A DNA stretch of 64,000 nt from Gammaproteobacteria bacterium (GTDB taxonomy: Bacteria > Pseudomonadota > Gammaproteobacteria > Steroidobacterales > Steroidobacteraceae). The stretch's first letter is position 1. The number at the start of each line of letters is the position of its first letter. The stretch covers positions 310,001 to 374,000 of the forward strand of contig JADJHU010000001.1 in the NCBI GenBank assembly GCA_016707425.1, given 5' to 3'. The notes beneath the pieces are model-generated. The model had not been told where the DNA came from. It did no database searches and worked only from the letters and a program-made list of their open reading frames with translations. The translations under genes and the position numbers were made by a program. This document shows, one piece after another, positions 36,176-46,331 of this stretch.

Positions 36176-37485
36176 GAGCCCTCGCGTGACAGCTTTTCCG
36201 CCCTGTGTGGTCCTGCACGCAGGTGGGCGCCCCGATCCGGGCTGGTCCAGCGAGCGCGCTGGCCGTATCCGAGCCGTGCCGCGCGCGGGTATCCGACGAC
36301 GGTGGCGGCCGTCGTGATGAGCCAGAACACCAGGGGATACCAGACCATCCAGTAGTAGTTCCGGCCGAGCCCGCTGTCATAGTGACTGTCGAACCATTTG
36401 CTGACCGCGAACTGCAGCAGGCAGACGGCACCGAGCAGTGCGCTGCTCCACTCCGGGATCAGCGGTGAGCGGAGGAGTGGCAACCAGCCCTGAGGCAGCA
36501 GCAGGCCGCCCAGCCACAGGGCCACCATCACGAGGAAGGCGTACGCCCACACGACGCTCAGCAGCGCCTCGAACAGCAATGGCCAGAGATGGTTCTGCGT
36601 CGGATGCAGGATCACACTCACGTTCCGCCGGAGCACCTGCGCTCCGCCCGTCGCCCAGCGCAGGCGCTGCTTCCACAACCCACGCAACGTCTCCGGCATG
36701 AGAATCCAGACGAGCGCACGCGCCTCGAAGCGCACATCCCAGCCGGCACGCTGGAGTCTCCAGGTGATGTCGATGTCCTCGGTCAGGACGTCGGGACTCC
36801 AGTAGCCGACCTGGTGTACCGCAGACTTCCGGAAGGCAGTGATCACACCGGAAACCGTGAACAGTGCCCCGAAGCTGCGCTGCGCGCGCTTGATCATGCC
36901 GACGATCGATGAAAACTCGCCAACCTGCACCCGCCCGAGCAGCGTCGAGCGGTTGCGGATGCGCGGGTTGCCGGTGACTGCCGCGACGTCCGGATCATCG
37001 AGGAAATGACGTGCCAGCCAGTGACCGCAATGCGGATCGAGGAGCGCGTCACCGTCGATGCACAGCAGGATTTCATGCTGCGCAAGCAGCGCCCCCGCCT
37101 GCAGTGCCATTGCCTTTCCCTGGTTCTGGGCAAGGTGGACGACGCGCAGACGTGGATGCTGCGGCACCATGGTGTCGAGGATGGCACCGGTGTCGTCGCG
37201 GCTGCCATCGTTGATCGCGATGACTTCGAAATCGGGGTAGACGAGCGCCAGCGCATGCCGGACGGTCTCCTCGACGTGCGGGCCCTCGTTGAAGCAGGGT
37301 ATCAGGACACTGATCGGCGGCGCGTCTGGCCGGCGAGGTGGCTGCGTGTAGACGGGGTCGCGGCGTTCGAAACGCCAGTAGAACAGGGCCGCACCCATCA
37401 TCCACAGGCAGGACATGAACAGGGGATAGTAATAGACGTATCCCTGCAGGGTCACCCAGACAACATGAAGGACGGTTGCCGACAT
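36172..37485 (-). CDS. pgaC: PgaC poly-beta-1,6-N-acetylglucosamine synthase
   Basis: About 437 residues, close to E. coli PgaC (441). A family-2 glycosyltransferase domain shows PISVLIPCFNEG, AINDGSRDDT, LLCIDGDALLDP, LTEDIDITWRLQRAGW and the QRLRW motif, flanked by membrane helices at both ends. It polymerises UDP-GlcNAc at the inner membrane. ATG at 37485 is preferred over an overlapping GTG at 37488. Confidence 0.9.
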   Translation of the reverse strand: MSATVLHVVWVTLQGYVYYYPLFMSCLWMMGAALFYWRFERRDPVYTQPPRRPDAPPISVLIPCFNEGPHVEETVRHALALVYPDFEVIAINDGSRDDTGAILDTMVPQHPRLRVVHLAQNQGKAMALQAGALLAQHEILLCIDGDALLDPHCGHWLARHFLDDPDVAAVTGNPRIRNRSTLLGRVQVGEFSSIVGMIKRAQRSFGALFTVSGVITAFRKSAVHQVGYWSPDVLTEDIDITWRLQRAGWDVRFEARALVWILMPETLRGLWKQRLRWATGGAQVLRRNVSVILHPTQNHLWPLLFEALLSVVWAYAFLVMVALWLGGLLLPQGWLPLLRSPLIPEWSSALLGAVCLLQFAVSKWFDSHYDSGLGRNYYWMVWYPLVFWLITTAATVVGYPRAARLGYGQRARWTSPDRGAHLRAGPHRAEKLSREGS

Positions 37486-37493
37486 CACGCGGT

Positions 37494-39491
37494 CTAAGGT
37501 ATCAGCTCGGACAGCGGCTGTATGTTCGGCTGCAGGGCGAACACAGGTCGCAGCTGGGTCGGATCGGGGTTGTTCCGGAACAGGTTGTCCGGATAGTACG
37601 CCACATTCTTCACGCCCCAGCCGTAGAGCCGCCGGATGGTGTCCGCCAGTTCGGTGCCCGGCAGCGGTTCGTCGTTCCGGCGCCAGTCGACGGTCTGCAG
37701 TTCGATCACGACGCGGCGCATGGCGCCGGGGTGTTCAGCCACGCGGTCGACGATCTGGCGCAGGAAGGCGACCGGATCGGGAGCCTGCTCCATATAAGGC
37801 ATGGCCATGATCGCCGTGTAATCGTAATGGGCGAGCGAGCTCTCGAGGGACTGCGAATACCAGGTCTCCGAATACGGATTCAGCACCACGCTGGCATACA
37901 GGTTGCGTGCTGTCCTCAGCCCCGGCTGCTCCTCGCGGAGGATGTCGGCAAGTTCGCCCGCGAACGCGTCGAGGTATGCGGTCTTGCGCGCCGCCCATTT
38001 CCGCAGGAGTGCATCGTCACTGCGCAGCTCGGTCATCGGCTGCGGGAATCCCCACTGGCGGTAGGCCTTCAGCGCCCAGGGGCTGCCATCCTCGTAATCG
38101 GACAGGGTGACGTCGTCGTGGAACAGCACGCCCTCGATGGCGGTCGCCGAGCGCCCGAGGTCTTCGTAGATTTCCCGGATGGTCTGCCGCGCGCGAGGCG
38201 AGAACGGCGAGAGTCGCGGATAGCCCATCGACAGGTGATTGGAGGTGTTCGGCAGCGTGACGACCCGGTCGCGCGCCGCAGGCTCCTTGTCGGGCAGCTG
38301 CCACGCCAGCATCGGCATCCAGGCGTAGACATGAACCGCGGCCGTGCGTGTGGCGATCTGCCAGGCCACACGGTTGAACAGGTCGGCGCGCATCGGCAGG
38401 TGGCGGTTCGGGAAATAGACGGCGTCGGCCGCACCGTTGCCGTCCGGATCGGCATAGGCCTGCAGGTACACCGTATTCACGCCCATCGCGTTGATCCGGT
38501 CGAGCAGCCGCCCCAGATTGTCCTCCACCTGCGCCGGGTCCGGGTCGTAGATGAGGTCGAGATCGACGTGCATGATCTTCCGCGGCACGCCGTTGTCGAG
38601 CACATTGTGGTTGCGCAACTCGATCTCGCGGTTCAGACCCTCGAGCGTCAGCGTCGGCTGGACCAGCACGCGCCGCAGCATGGACAGCGGCGTGTCGGCC
38701 GTGTTCGGACCGTCGTCGAGATTGAAGCCGATCTTCATGCCGAGCCGCGCGGCAATGCTGCGCGTGGCCGCGTTGTGGCGGCCATACGGCCACACGATGA
38801 TGCGGGGCCGCCTCCCGAGGTGCCGCTGCAGCAGATCGCTGCTGCGGCGCAGGTCTGCCGCGATGCGCTTCCGGTAGGCGGATTCGGACTCGTACCGGCC
38901 CGCCTCCGGCAGCCACCGCCGCGCGATGGCGAGCGGCTCGTGGTTGCCCTGGGGATTCGCCACGACACCCGCGTGCATGCCGTAGCTGTGGCTGGCGAAC
39001 TCGACGAGCCCGCTGCGGGACAGATCCCTGATCTCGTCCCAGGACATGAGGTCGGCGCGCGGCACGCGGCGGCCATCGAAGTCCACCGTATCGCTCACCG
39101 TATCGAGCCAGCTCCCGACCAGCGCGACCACCGCCGGGGCATGATGAGCCCTCAGGATCGGAAAGGCATGCGTATAGAAGGATCGGTATCCATCGTCGAA
39201 GGACAGCAGCAGCGCCTTCTCGGGCAGCGGACGGCGGCCGGCCGCGTCCGCGAGCACGTCGTCCATGCTGACGAAGTGATATCCGGACTCCGTGAGCCAG
39301 GCGAGCTGCTGCGCGAACTGAGCGGGCTTCACGGAGTATCCCGGGATCAGCGCGATCTCCCGGTCGTCGATCTCGTGGTAGCAGAGAATCGTGAGTTTCG
39401 CGGGCACTTCGGCACGCGCACCCGCGCCCAGCAGAGCCAGTGCCAGAACACAGCAGCGCAGCAGGAACAGCAAGGCGGGTCTGGAGTACAC
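37494..39491 (-). CDS. pgaB: PgaB poly-N-acetylglucosamine deacetylase
   Basis: From the GTG at 39491 the product is 665 residues (E. coli PgaB 672) with a signal peptide ending near AGARA. The N-terminal deacetylase domain has ILCYHEID, LLSFDDGYRSFYTHAFPIL (DD metal site), SHSYGMHAG (H-x3-H) and WPYGRHN. The C-terminal GH13_18-like domain begins at KIMHVDLDLIYDPDPAQVEDNL and holds GVLFHDDVTLSD. It partly deacetylates the polymer for export. pgaA, normally upstream, is absent. Confidence 0.9.
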   Translation of the reverse strand: MYSRPALLFLLRCCVLALALLGAGARAEVPAKLTILCYHEIDDREIALIPGYSVKPAQFAQQLAWLTESGYHFVSMDDVLADAAGRRPLPEKALLLSFDDGYRSFYTHAFPILRAHHAPAVVALVGSWLDTVSDTVDFDGRRVPRADLMSWDEIRDLSRSGLVEFASHSYGMHAGVVANPQGNHEPLAIARRWLPEAGRYESESAYRKRIAADLRRSSDLLQRHLGRRPRIIVWPYGRHNAATRSIAARLGMKIGFNLDDGPNTADTPLSMLRRVLVQPTLTLEGLNREIELRNHNVLDNGVPRKIMHVDLDLIYDPDPAQVEDNLGRLLDRINAMGVNTVYLQAYADPDGNGAADAVYFPNRHLPMRADLFNRVAWQIATRTAAVHVYAWMPMLAWQLPDKEPAARDRVVTLPNTSNHLSMGYPRLSPFSPRARQTIREIYEDLGRSATAIEGVLFHDDVTLSDYEDGSPWALKAYRQWGFPQPMTELRSDDALLRKWAARKTAYLDAFAGELADILREEQPGLRTARNLYASVVLNPYSETWYSQSLESSLAHYDYTAIMAMPYMEQAPDPVAFLRQIVDRVAEHPGAMRRVVIELQTVDWRRNDEPLPGTELADTIRRLYGWGVKNVAYYPDNLFRNNPDPTQLRPVFALQPNIQPLSELIP

Positions 39492-39741
39492 GCCTGTCGG
39501 GTCGGTCGAATGGAACACGAGCGGAGGATGTGCGGTCTGAGAGAGGGGGCCTCGCCATGCGACACTGCCGCCGGCGCGGCAGCTGCCACAATGGCGGCGC
39601 GTAGGGTAACGCATCCCGGCGTCACAGGTGTAGCGGGCAGGAGTGGCGGGCACTGGTCGCCAGCATCGGGTGTTCGGATCGGATCGCCGGGAAACGGCTG
39701 ACGTGCACGATCAACTGCAGGTCCCGGGATCCACGATGCGC

Positions 39742-41121
39742 TCAAGGTCGTGCTGCCCGGCCGCCTGGTTCCCGCGTCTGGAACGTCACCGTCACGCGCA
39801 GCCCGGATCGATCAGGATCGTCGCATGAGCCGAGGCTGACCCGGGCCCCGATTCGACGGCTGATCGCCTTGACGATGGACAAACCCAGTCCGGACCCGAT
39901 CTCGTCACTCCCCACCGACCGGTAGAATCGCTCGAACACCCGCTCGCGCTCGGACTCGGGAATCCCGGGACCCGTGTCTTCGACCACCAGTGTCACGCCG
40001 TCAGGGGTGGTCGATACAGACAGGTCCACGCGCCCTCCCTTCGGCGTGTATCGAATGGCGTTCTCCACGAGATTGCGGACAAGCGCATCCAGATCCGCCT
40101 CGCTGGTTTGCACTTCGACGTCCTGGGTCGACGTGATGCCGACGTCGACGCCCTTTGCCTCGGCCAGGGACAGCAACCGCTCCAGTGCGTGACGATAGAC
40201 TCGCTGCACAGAGACTGCGGAACCGGGTGCTGCGACCGCAGATTCCGCGCGCGCCAGCGCCAGAAGTTGACTGACCAGCACTCTCCCGCGGTCTATCCCC
40301 AGGCGAAGCGTGGCCAGGCGCTCGGTTGCGTCGTGGGACATTTCCGCACTCGCGAGCCGCTCCGCCTGCAATGAAAGAGCCGTGAGGGGCGAGCGCAATT
40401 CATGTGCGGCGTCGGCGACGAAGCGCCGCTGGTCTTCCAGGGATTTCCCGATACGCCCCAGCAGTCGATTGATGGCCGCAACGAATGGCCGAACTTCGGA
40501 AGGGACGGTCTGGACCGGCATGGCGTGAAATTCATTCTCGCCTCGCAGGTCCAGTTCCCGTGCGAGATCGGATACGGGCCTGAAACTTCTTCGGATGAGG
40601 TAAATCACGACTGCGAACATGACTGGAAACAACACCAGCAGCGGGGTGAGCGTCCGCAATGCGCTGTCGCGGGCGATCTCGTCGCGGGCGGAGGTGCCCT
40701 GGGCGACGGCCAGGCGTTGACCCGTGCCCAGTGTCCTGACGAACACGCGGTAGGACGCTTCCCCGGAATGCACGGTTTGCATCCCCGAATGAAGATCCAT
40801 CGACAGCGCCACGGAAAGTCTGGGTGGTGGACCTGCGGAATCCGCGGTCGTCGGCCCGAGAAGCTGTACGAAAACCCTGGACTCGACATCCCGGTTGCCC
40901 GACGGATCGGGACTCACGATGCGCGGAGCGGGTTGATTCGGCTGCTCGTACAGCGTCGAAATCTGTCGCAGCACGTCGTCCTGAAATTCAATGGCTTCCC
41001 CGAACGCAGCATAGTAGGACACCGACCCCGCGACCCCTGCCGCGCCAAGGAGCGTGAAGCCCAGCCAGAGGGACAGTCTGAACTGAAGCGACGTCGCTAC
41101 TGCCCCCGTGCGACCATCCAT
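39742..41121 (-). CDS. Sensor histidine kinase of the two-component system
   Basis: The 459-residue protein has two membrane helices (residues about 16-38 and 150-172) around a periplasmic domain, then HAMP and kinase core: H box DAAHELRSPLTALSLQ, N box LVRNLVENAIRYTP, G1 DTGPGIPESER, G2 GSGLGLSIVKAI. It overlaps the response regulator gene by about 25 bp, starting at the ATG at 41121. The sensor probably responds to an envelope signal such as metals or cationic compounds. Confidence 0.87.
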   Translation of the reverse strand: MDGRTGAVATSLQFRLSLWLGFTLLGAAGVAGSVSYYAAFGEAIEFQDDVLRQISTLYEQPNQPAPRIVSPDPSGNRDVESRVFVQLLGPTTADSAGPPPRLSVALSMDLHSGMQTVHSGEASYRVFVRTLGTGQRLAVAQGTSARDEIARDSALRTLTPLLVLFPVMFAVVIYLIRRSFRPVSDLARELDLRGENEFHAMPVQTVPSEVRPFVAAINRLLGRIGKSLEDQRRFVADAAHELRSPLTALSLQAERLASAEMSHDATERLATLRLGIDRGRVLVSQLLALARAESAVAAPGSAVSVQRVYRHALERLLSLAEAKGVDVGITSTQDVEVQTSEADLDALVRNLVENAIRYTPKGGRVDLSVSTTPDGVTLVVEDTGPGIPESERERVFERFYRSVGSDEIGSGLGLSIVKAISRRIGARVSLGSCDDPDRSGLRVTVTFQTREPGGRAARP

Positions 41122-41762
41122 CCCGCGCCCCTTACGTTCCTGATCACGTCGCTCCCCAGCTTCCTGCGCAGCACGTGAATCAGGAATTCGACCGCATTGC
41201 TCTCGATCTCCTGATCCCACCCGTAGATACGCTCTTCCAACTCGCCCCGCGAAAGAATCGCACCCGGACGCACCAGCAGCGCCTGCAGCAGGGCGAATTC
41301 GCGATGCGTCAGCAGTACCGGTGCGGCATCACCGACGACCGCCTCATGTGTGACGGGGTCGAGCCGGAGCTGACCATTGCTCAGCTCCGGCCGCCCTGTA
41401 CCGCCCTTCCTGCGAATCACCGCGCGCATCCTCGCGAGAAGCTCGCGCATTTCGAATGGTTTGAGCACGTAGTCGTCGGCACCGGTATCCAGGCCACGGA
41501 CCCGATCCTCGACAGAGTCGCGCGCCGTGATCACGAGGAGTGGCACCGGATTGTGCTGATTGCGCACGTCCGCCAGCACCTCCAGCCCATCCCTTCCTGG
41601 CAATCCCAGATCGAGGAGCACCAGATCATAGTGCTGGTGGGTCAGCGTGAGCACTGCGGCCCTGCCATCCGGCACCCAGTCGACCGCGTAAGAGGCATCC
41701 TGCAAGGCCTCCTGAATGGCCTTGCCGATCATCGCGTCATCTTCAACCAGCAGTACGCGCAT
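41097..41762 (-). CDS. OmpR-family response regulator (PmrA/QseB-like)
   Basis: The 221-residue protein has a receiver domain (LLVEDDAMIG, phospho-acceptor Asp in LVLLDLGLPGRDG, VLKPFEMRELLARM) and a C-terminal winged helix (LLTHREFALLQALL...SNAVEFLIHVLRRKLG). The pattern is that of PmrA/QseB-type regulators. It lies between the PepSY gene and its cognate kinase. Confidence 0.9.
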   Translation of the reverse strand: MRVLLVEDDAMIGKAIQEALQDASYAVDWVPDGRAAVLTLTHQHYDLVLLDLGLPGRDGLEVLADVRNQHNPVPLLVITARDSVEDRVRGLDTGADDYVLKPFEMRELLARMRAVIRRKGGTGRPELSNGQLRLDPVTHEAVVGDAAPVLLTHREFALLQALLVRPGAILSRGELEERIYGWDQEIESNAVEFLIHVLRRKLGSDVIRNVRGAGWMVARGQ

Positions 41763-41800
41763 CCAGTCCCCAGGTCTTCCTGCAACGAAGGGTATCGCTC

Positions 41801-42184
41801 TTAGTCGTGCACAAGCCCTTCCAACTTGTTCTCCAGCACCTTGCCCGTCGCAGCATCCACCCCGACTTCGAACGTACCCCTGGCTTCCTTGATGTCAAAG
41901 GAGTACCGGAGTCCGCTGCCGCCCCTTTCCGCCTCCAACTCCTCATCGGTTACCGTGCCCGGGTGCATCTTCAGCGCGATTGCACGTGCTTCTGGCAGCG
42001 AAATCCTTGCGCGCTTGGCGAGCTCTCTGCCCTTGAATGCCTTTGTCGGGACTGTGCTCATCGGGACGGACTTGCCACCCACGCCGGCCTTCACGCCAGC
42101 ATCCGCCGCCTGCACGCCAGTGGCCAGAATCAAGGACGCCGAGATCGCAATCGCAAGCAGAGAAGTCTTTCGATCTTGGGACAT
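41801..42184 (-). CDS. Exported PepSY-domain protein
   Basis: The ATG at 42184 follows GGAGAA and gives 127 residues with a signal peptide (cleavage near VQA-AD). Residues 62-127 form a PepSY domain (ISLPEARAIALKMHPGTVTDEELEAE...YSFDIKEARGTFEVGVDAATGKVLENK). Such proteins often sit beside PmrAB/QseBC-type systems as periplasmic modulators. Here it lies between an RND pump and the two-component genes, all co-directional. Confidence 0.82.
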   Translation of the reverse strand: MSQDRKTSLLAIAISASLILATGVQAADAGVKAGVGGKSVPMSTVPTKAFKGRELAKRARISLPEARAIALKMHPGTVTDEELEAERGGSGLRYSFDIKEARGTFEVGVDAATGKVLENKLEGLVHD

Positions 42185-42240
42185 GATGTTCTCCGAATAG
42201 TGGCCGCGTATTGCGGCAGGGAGAGAGTAGATCCCCAGGC

Positions 42241-45200
42241 TTAGCTGGCACTGAGCCCCATGTCTGGGGGAGCGGCATGCATTGATCCACGGTGGGAACG
42301 CCTCTGCAGCACTAGAATCATGCCTGGCAGGAACAGCAGGATCAGCGGCACGGCAGCGGTCAGACCGAAGATGATGGCCGTTGCCAAGGGCTGCTGTAGC
42401 CCGGCACCGCGACCGCTCCCCAGCGCCAGCGGCATCAGCGTCAGTATCGCGATGAGCGCTGACATGAGAATGGGCCGCAGGCGCCTGGCGCCTGCCTCGC
42501 GCAGCCGCGCGGCATCCGGTGGGCTCGTGCGATCGAGCTCCGCCAGGAAGAAGATGATGAGCTCCGTAACCATACCCACCACCATGGTCAGGCCCATCAG
42601 CGCCGAGATGTTCAGCTCCATTCCCGTGATCCACAGGCCAGTGAGTACGGCGGCGGCGGACAGCAAGACCGTCGATACGGCGGCCAGCGTCCAGCCGAGA
42701 TTGTCGAACAGCAGTGTGAGCAGCAGGGACACGAGCAGCAAGGCCGCGACGAATACCAGCGTCAGGTCAGCAAAACTCCTCTGCTGCTGGGCATAGAGGC
42801 CGCCATATTCCACGCGCACGGTACGCGGCAGCCCCAGACCCGATACGACCCGTCTCACGTCCCCCATGGCGGACCCCAGGTCGCGCCCTTCCAGACGGGC
42901 AGTGACACCGACAAAAGGCGCCAGATTCTCCCGTCGCAACTGCATCTGGCCGGCTTCGACGCCGATGTCGGCGATCTGTCCGAGCCGTACGGCCTGGCCA
43001 TCGGCAGCGGTCAGTCCCAATTGCCCCAGTTCGGCAATGCGCTGGCGAAGATCCGCGGTGGTGCGCAGGCGCACCGCGATCAATTGCGCCCCCACCTGGA
43101 CTTCCGTGGCCACCGTGCCACCGATCATCCCCTCCAGTTGTCTTGCGACTGCGTCCGGGTCCAGACCCTGTTGCGCTGCGTCGGCCCGTCGCACGTGGAT
43201 GCGGATGGCATCGCCGGCCACACGGAGTCCATCGACAACCTCGACAATGCCAGGAATGGCATTGAGCGCCGCGGCAACCCTTTTCGCACTGGCCTCGAGG
43301 ACCGCCGCGTTATCGACGAACAGCTTCACTTCGATGGGCTGAGGCACGGCGGTGAGGTCCCCGATGAGGTCGCCCATCAGCTGGATCAACTCGATCTGCA
43401 GGCCGGGCACCTGCGTCTCGATCTTCGTGCGCACGTCAGCCATCACCGCATCGATTGGCCGCCGCGCGCCGTCCTTCAACCGGATGAAGAAATCTCCTTC
43501 GTCCGCTTCCGTCAAGCCGCCGCCGAGCTGCACACCGGTACGACGCGAGTAGCTCGCGACCTCCGGCGTCGCAGTCACGATTGCTTCGACCTGGGTGAGC
43601 AGGCGGTCGGTATCCGCCAGCGCGGCACCGGGCTGTGCCTTGTAGTCGAGCACAAACCCGCCTTCATCCATGTGTGGCATGAACCCGGACGGCACTCTCG
43701 TCCATGCGAACACACCCAGAGCGGCGATGACGACCCCAACCACCGCGACAAACCTGCCGGGGCGCCGCAGGGCGCGTGTGCCAGCCCAGGCATAGGGTCT
43801 GTCGATCCGATCGAGCAACACCGCGCCGCGCCCGGCCGCCGCGATATCGGACGGTCGCAGCCACCACGCCGCCAGCAGGGGAATCGCCAGTCGCGAATAG
43901 GCCAGGGAAATGCCGAGGGCGATCACCATCGTCACCGCCAGGGCCTTGAAGAAGTCCCCAGTCACTCCGCTGATCAACGCCAACGGCAGAAACACGATGA
44001 CCGTCGCTGCGGTCGAGCCGATGAGTGGTCGACCCATTTCGGCCGCGGCCGCCAGACGCTGCCCGGGGGTTTCTCCCCTGCCCTCCTGCATCCGCCGCAC
44101 CATGTGCTCCAGCATCACGACCGCATCGTCGACCACCAGTCCAACGGCTGCCGCCATACCGCCCAGCGTCATCATGTTGAAGCTCATGCCCAGAGCCAGA
44201 AGGATCAGGCACGTCGCAGCCAGGACGGCCGGCAGCATGAGCCCGGTGATCAGCATGAGTCGCGCCGAGCGAAGGAACAGAAAGAGCACCAGTCCAGCGA
44301 GGAGCGCCCCGAGCAGGATCGCATCACGTACGGCATGGGCCGCGCCGATGACGAGTTCGGTCTGATCGTAAAAGGGCGTCACGGTCACCGTCGGCGGAAC
44401 GCCTGCCTCTTTCAGGCGCGCATTGACCTCCTGGACGATCGCCACCGAATTGCCCTTGATCGCCTGACGGATATTCAGCAGGACGGCACTCTGACCGTTC
44501 GACGTGACGCGCGTGAAGAGCGGCTGCTCAGCGAAACGGATGCTGGCAACCTGCCCCAACGTCACCACTCCCGCCCCCATCGTGCCGGCCTTCACAGGAA
44601 TCGCCGCCAATTCGGCGGCGGTGCTCACACGGTTGTCGAGCAGAACCAGATAGAGGCGATGCCGGTCTTCCATCCGTCCCGCACCGCGCACGCTATTGGC
44701 CCTGGAGATACTCGCTGCGACATCGGTGAACGACAGACCCAGCGCCTGCAGTCTCGCGGGATCGATGTCGACCGCGAATTCTCGCGGGGCACCGCCGAGT
44801 ACGTCGACGCCGGCGATTCCCGGTGTCGCAATCAGTGCCGGGCGAATCCGCTGTTCGGCCAACTGCCGCAGTGCCGCCGGATCCAGCGAATCGGATGTCA
44901 GCGCCAGACCGAGCACCGGGAACAGACTGGGGTCCGAGCGGCGAACGTTGAAGCGAGCGCCCGTGGGAAGATCAGGCAGGATCGTCGCCAACGCCCCTTC
45001 CGTCGCGAGTGCGGCCGCCACCATGTCGTCGCCCCAGGCGAAGTCCAATGCCACCTCCGCCGCGCCGCGACTGGTGGTTGAGCGTATTCCCGAAACCCCC
45101 GGAACGGCACGCAGCGCGATCTCGATGGGGCGAGTGATCTGGGCAGCCATCTGCGCCGCATCGCGGTCACCGGCGTCGATCGACACGATGACGCGCGGGT

Positions 45201-45318
45201 AGTCGATCTGCGGAAACAGCCCGACGGGAAGGCGCGACAGCGCGAATACACCTCCCACCGTCAACAGGACGGCGGCGAAAAGGACGGCTCGCGAGTGTTG
45301 AGCGAGCGACACCGTCAC
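42241..45318 (-). CDS. RND-family efflux permease
   Basis: The 1025-residue protein has the RND layout: N-terminal helix, large periplasmic loop, TM2-6, a second half with the same plan. The TM4 signature GMAAAVGLVVDDAVVMLEHMV carries the paired aspartates of the proton path. The N-terminus (MTVSLAQHSRAVLFAAVLLTVGGVFALSRLPVGLFPQIDYPRV) resembles the HAE/MDR groups more than the heavy-metal HME group, so substrates may be organic. Its start overlaps the adaptor stop by ATGA. Confidence 0.9.
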   Translation of the reverse strand: MTVSLAQHSRAVLFAAVLLTVGGVFALSRLPVGLFPQIDYPRVIVSIDAGDRDAAQMAAQITRPIEIALRAVPGVSGIRSTTSRGAAEVALDFAWGDDMVAAALATEGALATILPDLPTGARFNVRRSDPSLFPVLGLALTSDSLDPAALRQLAEQRIRPALIATPGIAGVDVLGGAPREFAVDIDPARLQALGLSFTDVAASISRANSVRGAGRMEDRHRLYLVLLDNRVSTAAELAAIPVKAGTMGAGVVTLGQVASIRFAEQPLFTRVTSNGQSAVLLNIRQAIKGNSVAIVQEVNARLKEAGVPPTVTVTPFYDQTELVIGAAHAVRDAILLGALLAGLVLFLFLRSARLMLITGLMLPAVLAATCLILLALGMSFNMMTLGGMAAAVGLVVDDAVVMLEHMVRRMQEGRGETPGQRLAAAAEMGRPLIGSTAATVIVFLPLALISGVTGDFFKALAVTMVIALGISLAYSRLAIPLLAAWWLRPSDIAAAGRGAVLLDRIDRPYAWAGTRALRRPGRFVAVVGVVIAALGVFAWTRVPSGFMPHMDEGGFVLDYKAQPGAALADTDRLLTQVEAIVTATPEVASYSRRTGVQLGGGLTEADEGDFFIRLKDGARRPIDAVMADVRTKIETQVPGLQIELIQLMGDLIGDLTAVPQPIEVKLFVDNAAVLEASAKRVAAALNAIPGIVEVVDGLRVAGDAIRIHVRRADAAQQGLDPDAVARQLEGMIGGTVATEVQVGAQLIAVRLRTTADLRQRIAELGQLGLTAADGQAVRLGQIADIGVEAGQMQLRRENLAPFVGVTARLEGRDLGSAMGDVRRVVSGLGLPRTVRVEYGGLYAQQQRSFADLTLVFVAALLLVSLLLTLLFDNLGWTLAAVSTVLLSAAAVLTGLWITGMELNISALMGLTMVVGMVTELIIFFLAELDRTSPPDAARLREAGARRLRPILMSALIAILTLMPLALGSGRGAGLQQPLATAIIFGLTAAVPLILLFLPGMILVLQRRSHRGSMHAAPPDMGLSAS

Positions 45319-46331
45319 TGCGTTCGGACCTTCATGCCGTCCGTCAGAGCGGTGCCCCCCTGGGTCACCACCTTGTCGCCAGCCGCAAGCCCTTTGAGGA
45401 TCACAACCCTCTGGCCATCGGTCGGACCCATGACGACGTCGCGACGCGAGGCCACTCCCCTGGTCACGCTGAAGACAAATGGCTGGCCCGCCTCGTCCAG
45501 CAGAGCCGAATAGGGAATGGTCAGCAGGCCCGCTGTCGAGCCGAGCGTTACGCGTCCGGAGAGTGGCTCCCCCTGACCAATGCCGGCGCCGGGTGGAAGG
45601 TCCGCGAACACGCCGGCCAGTCTGGTCTGAGGATCCGTGACTGCCGAGACCGCGAGAATTGACGCCATGATGGACGCATCGCCGGAGGCCGGGCGAATAT
45701 CGATCGCCATGCCAGGACGAAGTCGCCGGGCCAACGCGGGATCGACACCGAATCGGGCCCGCAGGCTGCCAGCGGGCGCCAGTGTGGCAACGGGTGCTCC
45801 CGCTGGCACCAGATCGCCGGGGCTCTGCAGGATGGTTTCGACGACGCCGTCCACCGGTGAGCGCAGCTCGAGTGCCGCCAGGCGTCGGGCAAGGCTGTTC
45901 GCCGTCGCGGCCGCCACAGTCGCAGCCGTCCGTGCCGCCTCGACCTCGGCATCGCTCACCAGACCGTCGGCACGCAAGCGCTGCATTCGTGCCAACGTGC
46001 GATCCGCCCCCTGGGACTCACTGACCGCCCGCTCGCGATCCACTCTGCTCGCCGGGCTGGGAGCCAGCGACACCACGACGCTGCCCCTGCCGACACGCGC
46101 TCCTGCGGGTGCAGGGATCGCGACGACAAGCGCCTCCATTGGGCTCGCGAGCGAGACCCGGGCAACGCTGCCGTTCTCCGCAGCGCCGTGAATGGAGATC
46201 GTTTCCGAAACCGGGCGCATCTCCGCAACTGCGAGCGACACGAGCGCCACCGGCCCGCCGGGCACGTCATCGGGCGGCGCAGAGCACGCAGTCACAACCA
46301 TGACGACGATGAGCGTCAGACCATTTTTCAC
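45315..46331 (-). CDS. RND periplasmic adaptor lipoprotein
   Basis: The product (338 residues from GTG 46331, which overlaps the upstream stop as GTGA with AGGTGG before it) has a lipobox VVTAC. It has an adaptor (HlyD/AcrA) body: EALVVAIPAPAGARVGRGSVVVSLAP and RRLAALELRSPVDGVVETILQSPGDLVPAGAPVATLAP form the split lipoyl domain, with a helical hairpin between. It joins the pump to the outer-membrane channel. Confidence 0.87.
   Translation of the reverse strand: MKNGLTLIVVMVVTACSAPPDDVPGGPVALVSLAVAEMRPVSETISIHGAAENGSVARVSLASPMEALVVAIPAPAGARVGRGSVVVSLAPSPASRVDRERAVSESQGADRTLARMQRLRADGLVSDAEVEAARTAATVAAATANSLARRLAALELRSPVDGVVETILQSPGDLVPAGAPVATLAPAGSLRARFGVDPALARRLRPGMAIDIRPASGDASIMASILAVSAVTDPQTRLAGVFADLPPGAGIGQGEPLSGRVTLGSTAGLLTIPYSALLDEAGQPFVFSVTRGVASRRDVVMGPTDGQRVVILKGLAAGDKVVTQGGTALTDGMKVRTQ

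Noticed and set aside
37476..39701. 741-codon plus-strand frame
   Set aside because: Antisense shadow of pgaB.
43021..45081. 686-codon plus-strand frame
   Set aside because: Antisense shadow of the RND pump gene; composition unlike a protein.
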